DNA of 32,086 nucleotides from Prevotella sp. UBA6429 (lineage in GTDB: Bacteria > Bacteroidota > Bacteroidia > Bacteroidales > Bacteroidaceae): the NCBI GenBank assembly GCA_002437285.1, contig DJOV01000110.1:1-32086 (forward strand), given 5' to 3'. Under the pieces are notes generated by a model that searched no databases, was not told the origin of the DNA, and worked only from the letters and a program-made list of their open reading frames with translations. This document shows positions 16,790-23,087 of this stretch, in pieces. The translations under genes and the position numbers were made by a program. Position 1 is the first letter of the stretch, and every line of letters begins with the position of its first letter.

Positions 16790-17616
16790 AACAACTGATA
16801 CTTGACACCCGTCACATCACGCCCACTGGCGACAAGAAACGTCCGGTCGTGGTGCACCCCACCCTCGCAGGCCGTCTGCTCAACTCATTCTTCGCGGCCG
16901 TCCTGGTGCTCGTGGCCATCGTACGGCTGTGCGACCACGACCAGGCTCACACTTTTCACTTTTACCTGGAGCTGGCCATCCTGGCCCTGGGTGCGGTTGT
17001 CTTTGTCCGAAATGCTGCTCGGGGCGAACACCCCGAGGACAGCCTTGACACCGACGAGTACACCAACCTTCAGCAGTATGCGCTCTACATCTGGAAGATC
17101 CGCCTGCAGAACTGCTGCCTCTGCCTGGCCTACATCGGCTTCTGCCTCGGTGATGTCAGCACGTTGCTGGTATATGCAGGCTTGGCATTCCTGGCGCTTT
17201 TGTTTCTGGCGAAGTGGTACTTCAACCAGCAGATCAAGCAGGCCGCACACTTGACGCCCGACCTCCAGCTGGGGCCTCGCGTGGAGGTGACGCTGGGGCT
17301 CAGCGACCTCGCCCGCAAACTGGAACTGGCCACGCTCTGCTCCATGGTCCTGGCCATCGGTGTGGCGCTGTGGGTGGGCCTGTCGAGCTACATCGGCGGC
17401 CATCACGCCGGCATGTGGATCTGGAGCGCCGCCCTGGTGTTCTCCGCAGTGGGCGTGACCTTCTCGCTGCGCAAGATGATGCGCCAGCCCATCAGCCTGG
17501 CCGACCAGGCGGAGGCCGACGAGGTGATGCGCGACCGCTGGATCATACCACTTGTGGGGCTCTGCCTCAACCTCTTGTGCACCACAGGACTCGTCTTGGC
17601 CTATCTTTTCATCTGA
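16786..17616 (+). CDS. Multi-pass membrane protein, function unknown
   Basis: A 276-aa protein that I do not recognise. It has about six to seven hydrophobic segments: roughly 29-46 (LLNSFFAAVLVLVAIVRL), 58-75, 104-118, 123-142, 180-201, 209-226 and 255-276. A charged loop (about 77-98) separates the second and third, and a soluble loop (about 143-178) separates the halves. The N-terminus before the first segment is polar (MKQLILDTRHITPTGDKK). It begins within the stop codon of the RHH gene (ATGA), so translation is coupled and it probably works with the SPFH/RHH pair. A two-way terminator follows. It could be an SPFH partner or a transporter-like protein; the sequence does not decide. Confidence 0.7.
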   Translation: MKQLILDTRHITPTGDKKRPVVVHPTLAGRLLNSFFAAVLVLVAIVRLCDHDQAHTFHFYLELAILALGAVVFVRNAARGEHPEDSLDTDEYTNLQQYALYIWKIRLQNCCLCLAYIGFCLGDVSTLLVYAGLAFLALLFLAKWYFNQQIKQAAHLTPDLQLGPRVEVTLGLSDLARKLELATLCSMVLAIGVALWVGLSSYIGGHHAGMWIWSAALVFSAVGVTFSLRKMMRQPISLADQAEADEVMRDRWIIPLVGLCLNLLCTTGLVLAYLFI

Positions 17617-17640
17617 CCACAAGGCACCCCCCAATACAGC

Positions 17641-17685
17641 ACCAATCCCCCTCTTCCGCAAGACACGCGGAGGAGGGGGATTGGT
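17641..17685. terminator. Bidirectional terminator
   Basis: A 12-bp perfect stem, ACCAATCCCCCT (17641-17652) with AGGGGGATTGGT (17674-17685), encloses an inner TCCGC/GCGGA stem, followed by CGTTT. It lies between the convergent membrane-protein and EamA genes. Confidence 0.8.
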
Positions 17686-17722
17686 CGTTTGGCGCTACCG
17701 TTTACGCTCTCTGCCCAGAGAT

Positions 17723-18682
17723 TTATTCCTTGTTGCGATGGAAGGGGAAACGCAGGCGCGGAGGCGCAAAGCGCAGGCGGCGCTGTTTGCGGCTGTCGCC
17801 CTCGGGCTTGCCGTCACTGCGCGCCACGATGATGAGGATGACAGCCGAGAGGATGAGCACGATGCCTATGGCAAGGCGCAACGAGAAACTCTCCGCGAAG
17901 ACGAGGCATCCGATGAACACGGCCGTGACGGGCTCCAGCGCGCCCATGATGGCCGACGGGGTGCTGCCAATGTTCTTGATGGCTATGTTCATGAAGAAAA
18001 GGCTCAGTACCGTGGGCAACAGGGCCAGCTGCACGGCGCAGCCCCACTGGCGCGCGCCATGAAGCCACTGCAACGGATTGCCCGACGCCAGCGAGAAGGC
18101 GAGGATGGAAAGCAGGCCGCCCAACACAATCCAGAAGGTGAACTTCACGGGCGAATAGGTTGTGGTCCATTGGTTCACTGCGATAATGTAGAGGGCGTAG
18201 AGCAACGAAGACAGCAACACCAGCGCCACGCCGACGGCCGACAGCGTGGTGCTACCGTCGCCCCGATAGAGCAGCCCGATGCCCAGCGTTGCCAAGGTGA
18301 TGGACAGCGCCGTGGGCCACGTGACGTGCTCATGGAAGAAGGCCACCATCAGCACAGCGGTCATGATAGGGTAACTGAAGAGTATGGTCGATGCAATGCC
18401 AGCGTCCATGTAGTGGAAACTGACATAGAGCGTGGTGGACGAAAGACCAAACAAGCTACCCAGCACGATGAAGCGAACGGCATGTCCCCACCTCACGCGA
18501 AAGCCCTCGCCCCGTAGCGCCATCCATGCGGCAAAGAAAACCAGGGCCAGCGCATACCGGTAAAACAGGACCGATCCGGAGCTGATGCCGTCTTGATACA
18601 AATAAAGCGTGCCCAGCGGATTGGTGCCATAGAAGATGGCAGCCAGCACACCAGCCACATAACCCTTCACTTTTGAGCTCAT
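17723..18682 (-). CDS. EamA/DMT-family transporter
   Basis: A 319-aa inner-membrane protein with ten predicted helices in two EamA repeats. Repeat one is about 8-140 (VAGVLAAIFYGTNPLGTLYL to ATLGIGLLY) and repeat two about 150-288 (LVLLSSLLYALYIIAVNQW to IGIVLILSAVILIIVARS). The second repeat contains the typical PVTAVFIGCLVFAESFSLR segment. The final 30 residues are basic (RKQRRLRFAPPRLRFPFHR) and probably cytoplasmic. Drug/metabolite transporters of this kind usually export amino acids or other small metabolites; the substrate is unknown. A consensus promoter lies 62 nt upstream, and the gene is divergent from the RiPP locus. Confidence 0.88.
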   Translation of the reverse strand: MSSKVKGYVAGVLAAIFYGTNPLGTLYLYQDGISSGSVLFYRYALALVFFAAWMALRGEGFRVRWGHAVRFIVLGSLFGLSSTTLYVSFHYMDAGIASTILFSYPIMTAVLMVAFFHEHVTWPTALSITLATLGIGLLYRGDGSTTLSAVGVALVLLSSLLYALYIIAVNQWTTTYSPVKFTFWIVLGGLLSILAFSLASGNPLQWLHGARQWGCAVQLALLPTVLSLFFMNIAIKNIGSTPSAIMGALEPVTAVFIGCLVFAESFSLRLAIGIVLILSAVILIIVARSDGKPEGDSRKQRRLRFAPPRLRFPFHRNKE

Positions 18683-18743
18683 TGTTTTTTTAACGTTTAC
18701 TTTATTAAATTACACCAAAGCGCTATGTTTTTCTGTTGTTCGG

Positions 18744-18773
18744 CAAAGTTAATCATTTTCCACATGTTAACAA
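18744..18773 (-). promoter_or_regulatory. Promoter of the EamA transporter gene
   Basis: On the minus strand, TTG (18773-18771), a 19-bp spacer and TAACTTTG (18751-18744) match the consensus. Confidence 0.75.
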
Positions 18774-18904
18774 GCAAGAATTATGATTTCTTGCGAACAT
18801 TTCTCTTTTACGGTGGGTTCTATAAATTACCACCTTACACCTATTCCGCCCCTTTCCTATCGTTTGCAACATTTTAAAAATATGGAAAAAATCTCAAAAG
18901 AATC

Positions 18905-18935
18905 TTGCATCCTTTTAAAAAAAAACATATATTTG
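18905..18935 (+). promoter_or_regulatory. Promoter of the RiPP locus
   Basis: TTG (18905-18907), a 20-bp spacer and TATATTTG (18928-18935) match the consensus. The first gene of the locus starts 68 nt downstream, after an A-rich leader typical of Bacteroidota. It is the only convincing promoter I see for the first three coupled genes. Confidence 0.8.
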
Positions 18936-19003
18936 CAAATGATTAAGAAAAGTCAAAACTCAAATTAAAAACCAATTAAAGAATTAACTAAACCTAACCG
19001 CCT

Positions 19004-21394
19004 ATGAACAACGTGCCCGTATCGGTCGTTATGCCCGTCTACAATGCCACAGCGCACATCAAGGAATGTTTGGACAGCATCTTGTGCCAGACGTTTCACG
19101 ACTTTGAACTGCTCATCGTGGATGATGGTTCTACGGACGACACGAGCGAAATCATCAAGTCGTATGATGACCAACGCATCAAGTTGGTAAATAACCACCA
19201 TGATTATATAGCCTCCAGCAACCTCTTGCTTTCCCAAGCCAAGGGCAAGTACATCGCCCGAATGGACAGCGACGATATCATGATGCCCGACCGCCTTCGC
19301 TTGCAATATGAGTACATGGAGCAGCATCCGGAAATAGACATCATAGGAGGTTGCATCGAATATTTTGGCACATCCCAGGGCGTTTACAAGCCTGCGCTTG
19401 GAGACCTCTCTCTTTATGATCTGATGGATGGATGCTGCGTGGTGCATCCCACCGCCTTCATCAGAAATGCATCCTTTAAATCCCACCACCTTCGCTATCG
19501 CAAGGAAAACATCTACGCCGAAGATTATGGGCTTTGGGCGGAGGCTGCTGATTGTGGGCTTAGAATCAGGAACCTGGATGCCATGATGACGAGATACCGA
19601 ACCAGCAACTCGCAAGTCACCAGTGTAAAGAAGCGTGAACAGCAGATAGCCTCAAACGCTATTCACCGTTGGATCGCATCCAAAATCGTCGACGACATGG
19701 CGCAAGAAATACCATCTTACACCCATCGTCCCAAAGGGAAGACTTTGACCGCCATCATTCCCTGTTATAATGAAGGTGAAGAATTGGAAAACACATTAAA
19801 GAGCATTCGCGACACAGTAGGGCGGCATGTGCTGATCACGGTGGTGGATGATTGTTCTTGCGACCAGTTTGACTATGAGAAAATAGCGCTGAGGTATGAC
19901 GCCCGATACGTAAGAAACAACAAGCGCATTGGCCCTGCCGGCTCCAAGGAAAAAGGTGTCAGGCTGTGTGAGACGGAATACTTCATCATTTTCGATGCCC
20001 ACATGCGGTTCTATCAGCAGAATTGGCACCAAATCATCCTTGACGAACTTAACAAAAGCCAGCGCCAGTTGCTCTGTTGCCAAACAAAAGTGCTATCCAA
20101 GCAAGACGGCATTGTGCGAGAGAAGGATAGCGCACATGCGTATGGGGCTTATTTGCACATGGGACTTGACACACTTATTCCTGCTGTTCGTTGGAATTGC
20201 AATCCTCACAAGGCCACAATTAAGCAGGGAATCATTCCTTGCGTATTGGGTGCTTCCTACGCCTCGTCTGTAAGCTATTGGAGAGAGCTTAAAGGCTTGG
20301 AAGGCTTGTTGGGATATGGGAGCGAAGAACCCTACTTGAGCCTAAAAGCTTGGCTGAGCGGCGGACAATGCAGATTGTTAGACCAAATTGTGGTGGGACA
20401 TATATATAAGGAGAACTCTGGCAGCCTCAGGGCCTATAGCACGTATGTTTACAACCACTTGCTCATCTCCGAAACGCTCTTCCACACTTCTCTCCAGTGC
20501 AAGGTAAACCTGTCTGCAAAAATCCAAGGTGTGCGATATTTCAATCACGCCACTACTCTTTTGGAGAAGAACAAGAGTCTCATAGCCTCGCTGAAACGCT
20601 ATTATGCCAAGCACTTCGACATGGATAAAGTGGGAAAGGTCATGGACATGAACCACATCATCTCCAAAGATGCGCAGAACCTTTTGGATGCGGGATATGG
20701 CAGGATGGACGACATATTGAGGCTCGCGGAAAATGCTGAGAAAGACATTCACAATTATGGCTTGCGCAATGGTCTAACGGGCACCGCACTCTTGTTTGGC
20801 CTGTACTACAAATGCACGCAAGACAAAGCATACATCGGGAAAGCACGCTCGATCCTGCATGACTTGCAAACTTATTATGCCCAAGAAGGTTTGCCCCTTT
20901 CATTCGACAACGGAATGATGGGCATCGGATGGTCAATGTGTTACCTTACGGATTTAGGTATTCTGTCAAGCTACGAGACTAAGGAATTCTTGCGTCAGAT
21001 AGACGATAATATCAATATCATCGACCCAAGACAGGTGAATGATGTGGAAATAATCAGTGAATTGGCTTTATATTGCTATTCACGTTTAGGTTGCTGCCGA
21101 AGGCACCATCTTGGCCATGGTCTTTCAGAACACGTCATCTCAGCATTGAGGAAGACTTGCAACAAATGGCGAGAGACTTCCGCTTACGCAAGACTGAATT
21201 ATCGAAAGCAGTTTGCCATGGATATTATGAGCTTATACAACAAGACATCATGGGGCACGACGACATGCGACATCAAAGATATCTACAAGTTGCCGACTTG
21301 CCTGCCTAAAGACGAGGCCTATTGGGATTTTGGCTTGGACGGCTACATCGGTTACGGAATAAACATTTTGACCACTAAACTCAAGTTATCATGA
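19004..21394 (+). CDS. Fused GT2 / polypeptide-GalNAcT-like glycosyltransferase with LanC-like C-terminus
   Basis: A 796-aa three-part protein. Residues 5 to about 215 are a GT2 domain: VSVVMPVYNAT, VDDGSTDDT (40-47), the DxD metal site in MDSDD (88-91) and E173-D174 in YAEDYGLW. Residues 247 to about 475 are a second GT-A domain: TAIIPCYNEGEE, VDDCSCD, then D331-A-H333, GYGSEEPYLSLKAWLSGG and GHIY (H466). DxH plus the distant GH is the metal-site layout of polypeptide GalNAc-transferases. Residues about 581-796 carry GLTGTALLFGLYY, NGMMGIGWSMCYL and LDGYIGYGINIL, which resemble LanC-family helical repeats, but this region is half-length and has no WCxG or CHG zinc site. Inferred role: sugar transfer to the precursor at 22698, with the LanC-like part perhaps binding peptide. 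It overlaps the maturase gene by ATGA. Confidence 0.8.
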   Translation: MNNVPVSVVMPVYNATAHIKECLDSILCQTFHDFELLIVDDGSTDDTSEIIKSYDDQRIKLVNNHHDYIASSNLLLSQAKGKYIARMDSDDIMMPDRLRLQYEYMEQHPEIDIIGGCIEYFGTSQGVYKPALGDLSLYDLMDGCCVVHPTAFIRNASFKSHHLRYRKENIYAEDYGLWAEAADCGLRIRNLDAMMTRYRTSNSQVTSVKKREQQIASNAIHRWIASKIVDDMAQEIPSYTHRPKGKTLTAIIPCYNEGEELENTLKSIRDTVGRHVLITVVDDCSCDQFDYEKIALRYDARYVRNNKRIGPAGSKEKGVRLCETEYFIIFDAHMRFYQQNWHQIILDELNKSQRQLLCCQTKVLSKQDGIVREKDSAHAYGAYLHMGLDTLIPAVRWNCNPHKATIKQGIIPCVLGASYASSVSYWRELKGLEGLLGYGSEEPYLSLKAWLSGGQCRLLDQIVVGHIYKENSGSLRAYSTYVYNHLLISETLFHTSLQCKVNLSAKIQGVRYFNHATTLLEKNKSLIASLKRYYAKHFDMDKVGKVMDMNHIISKDAQNLLDAGYGRMDDILRLAENAEKDIHNYGLRNGLTGTALLFGLYYKCTQDKAYIGKARSILHDLQTYYAQEGLPLSFDNGMMGIGWSMCYLTDLGILSSYETKEFLRQIDDNINIIDPRQVNDVEIISELALYCYSRLGCCRRHHLGHGLSEHVISALRKTCNKWRETSAYARLNYRKQFAMDIMSLYNKTSWGTTTCDIKDIYKLPTCLPKDEAYWDFGLDGYIGYGINILTTKLKLS

Positions 21395-22701
21395 ATTTCA
21401 GCAAATACCTATTTGTTTTAAGAAAGGGCTTTTGCAGTTTAATCTACAGTTGCAAGACGGATGCCGTTTCGGCCATTGATAACCAGTTGGCGGATCTCAT
21501 TGAAAGCGGCCAACTCGATTACTTGGAGCAGAAACATCAAGATTTCTTTGCGTTTCTGAAACGTGAAGGATTTATCGTGGAGGACGACGTGGATGAGTGT
21601 GACGACATCATCAACGCATGGAAGAAAGAGGAACAAGGTCCCACCCTGTCCATTTTCATCAACCCCACTATGGATTGCAATCTCAGATGCTGGTATTGCT
21701 ACGAAAAGCATGTGCCAAAATCCATGATGCAACAAGATGTCATCGACTCCATCTTGAAATTGGCTACTCGGGAAATCACCACCAAGAACATCAAGTGGCT
21801 AAGCCTCTCGTTTTTTGGCGGAGAACCTTTGCTCGGCCTTGACGCCGTGATTATACCACTGCTTAAAGCTGTAAGCGACCTGGCACAAAAGAATGACGTG
21901 ATTGTTCAAGTCAGCCTTGTTACCAATGGCGTCTTGCTTACGAAGAAGAATGTAGCCCGTCTCCAATCTCTTCCTGCCGGCAAGCAACTAACCTGTCAAG
22001 TAACCTTGGACGGCAACGAGCTGTTTCATGACAAGACCAAATGCTTCAGCAATGGCGTGGGAACATACCGCAAGATCCTGCAAAACGTGAAGGATGCGCT
22101 GAAGTCTGGTGTCCACATAACCTTGAGATTTAACACAACCGCTGAGAACTTGCTTTCCTATGCCGATGTGTTGGATGACTTGAAGGACATTCCTACGGAG
22201 GAAAGAAGTCTGTTAGCCATTGACTTCCAGCACGTTTGGCAAGACGATGACGAAGGCACCATGACGTATATGGATCGGCAAGAAAAGCTCCGCGAGCGGT
22301 TTGTGGACAAAGGCTTTACGGTAAACGAACTGAAGCACATAGACAACAGCCGTTGCTATGCCGACCGAAAGAGCCACTACACCATCAACTACAATGGTGA
22401 TGTGTTCAAGTGTACCGCACGAGAATTTTCATCCAACAATAGAGAGGGGGTGTTAACCACAGAAGGAGAAGTACAGTGGAACGCGAAGAATGAGAAGCGC
22501 GAAGAACTTAAGTATGGAAACGACTTTTGTCATCAATGCAACATCTTTCCGATTTGTCATGGCGGATGCAGCCAGTTCAAAATGGAGACTATGGCCATCG
22601 GCGATTGCATCCGAGGCTACAGCCCAAAGGACAAGGAGAAAATTGTGAATGACAGGGTGGATTACATCATTTCTAACAAAATCAAAAATCAATCATTATG
22701 A
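21391..22701 (+). CDS. Radical SAM/SPASM peptide maturase
   Basis: A 436-aa enzyme. Residues 1-80 form an N-terminal part likely to bind the peptide leader. The radical SAM cluster is C96-x3-C100-x2-C103 (CNLRCWYC), with GGEP at 143-146 and SLVTNG at 175-180. The C-terminus holds a textbook seven-cysteine SPASM domain: C322, G336-x4-C341, C380-x2-C383-x5-C389-x3-C393, C406, which binds two auxiliary [4Fe-4S] clusters. Such enzymes crosslink peptides, often cysteine sulfur to carbon (sactipeptides, ranthipeptides). It starts within the previous stop codon (ATGA) and ends within the precursor's start codon, so enzyme and substrate are translationally coupled. The bond type made is unknown. Confidence 0.92.
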   Translation: MNFSKYLFVLRKGFCSLIYSCKTDAVSAIDNQLADLIESGQLDYLEQKHQDFFAFLKREGFIVEDDVDECDDIINAWKKEEQGPTLSIFINPTMDCNLRCWYCYEKHVPKSMMQQDVIDSILKLATREITTKNIKWLSLSFFGGEPLLGLDAVIIPLLKAVSDLAQKNDVIVQVSLVTNGVLLTKKNVARLQSLPAGKQLTCQVTLDGNELFHDKTKCFSNGVGTYRKILQNVKDALKSGVHITLRFNTTAENLLSYADVLDDLKDIPTEERSLLAIDFQHVWQDDDEGTMTYMDRQEKLRERFVDKGFTVNELKHIDNSRCYADRKSHYTINYNGDVFKCTAREFSSNNREGVLTTEGEVQWNAKNEKREELKYGNDFCHQCNIFPICHGGCSQFKMETMAIGDCIRGYSPKDKEKIVNDRVDYIISNKIKNQSL

Positions 22702-23021
22702 ACAATCTAAAGAACCTGGAGACCTTGTTGGCAAAACAAGGCTTCGTTCCCTTGGAGGAGACGAAAGAGGGATTGCTGAGGGGTGGGTTTGCCGCTGTGA
22801 CGCAAGCACTTCTTAACAATTGTAAGTGCAACACACTTCCGAACAATTGCACTTGTGACAGCAATAATTGCAGTTGTCCTCCACAGAGGCCCAACAATTG
22901 TATCTGTAACAGCAATAACTGCGACTGCTTTAAAACAGTGGCTGTTCCCACGCCCGCTCCGACGACTTTGGCTCCGCCCAAGACGACTACTACAGGCATG
23001 GGCTTCATGTTTGGATTTTAA
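22698..23021 (+). CDS. RiPP precursor peptide with double-Gly leader and five NNCxC motifs
   Basis: A 107-aa peptide. Residues 1-30 look like a leader ending LLRGG, with Leu at -12 and -4, as in C39-cleaved double-glycine leaders. The predicted core starts at F31. All ten cysteines (42/44, 51/53, 58/60, 68/70, 75/77) fall in five NNCxC motifs with x = K, T, S, I, D. Residues 78-99 are Pro/Thr/Ala-rich (FKTVAVPTPAPTT and on), resembling a mucin-type O-glycosylation tract. The last eight, GMGFMFGF, are an unusual Gly/Met/Phe tail. It overlaps the radical SAM gene by ATGA. It does not match the usual KGG-type GG-Bacteroidales precursors I know. A metal-binding peptide is the main alternative. 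Confidence 0.85.
   Translation: MNNLKNLETLLAKQGFVPLEETKEGLLRGGFAAVTQALLNNCKCNTLPNNCTCDSNNCSCPPQRPNNCICNSNNCDCFKTVAVPTPAPTTLAPPKTTTTGMGFMFGF
22815..22928 (+). repeat. NNCxC codon repeats in the precursor core
   Basis: Five NNCxC units start at residues 40, 49, 56, 66 and 73, spaced 9, 7, 10 and 7 residues apart. Units 2-3 and 4-5 form a 13-residue duplication, PNNCxC[D/N]SNNCxC. The DNA keeps AACAATTG in three units while other codons vary, so the duplication is recent enough to see but has diverged. Confidence 0.9.
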
Positions 23022-23039
23022 CTAACATCACTTAACCTG

Positions 23040-23071
23040 TTCCACCTCGGCCTTGAAAGGCTAAGGTGGAA
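23040..23071 (+). terminator. Hairpin between precursor and receptor genes
   Basis: The stem TTCCACCT (23040-23047) pairs with AGGTGGAA (23064-23071), with an inner GGCC/GGCT partial pair. There is no T tract. It may partly end transcription or stabilise the 3' end of the precursor message so that the peptide is made in excess. Confidence 0.5.
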
Positions 23072-23087
23072 CATAACAAAACATTGT

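Larger units (their letters stand above)
18683..19003. other. AT-rich divergent intergenic region
   Basis: These 321 nt are much more AT-rich than the flanking genes and hold the two divergent promoters listed separately. A 61-codon frame at 18783-18968 overlaps the plus-strand promoter and looks non-coding. I see no operator-like repeat, att site or tRNA remnant. Confidence 0.6.

Noticed and set aside
18783..18968. 61-codon plus-strand frame upstream of the RiPP locus
   Set aside because: It spans the promoter TTG/TATATTTG, has no recognisable domain and sits in AT-rich non-coding-like sequence.
20744..21394. A lanthionine cyclase (true LanC) in the RiPP locus
   Set aside because: The domain is half-length and lacks the WCxG/CHG zinc ligands, and no lanthipeptide dehydratase is present.
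22815..22928. CRISPR-like or simple DNA repeat
   Set aside because: The repeat is at the protein level inside a coupled gene, with varied codons and uneven spacing.
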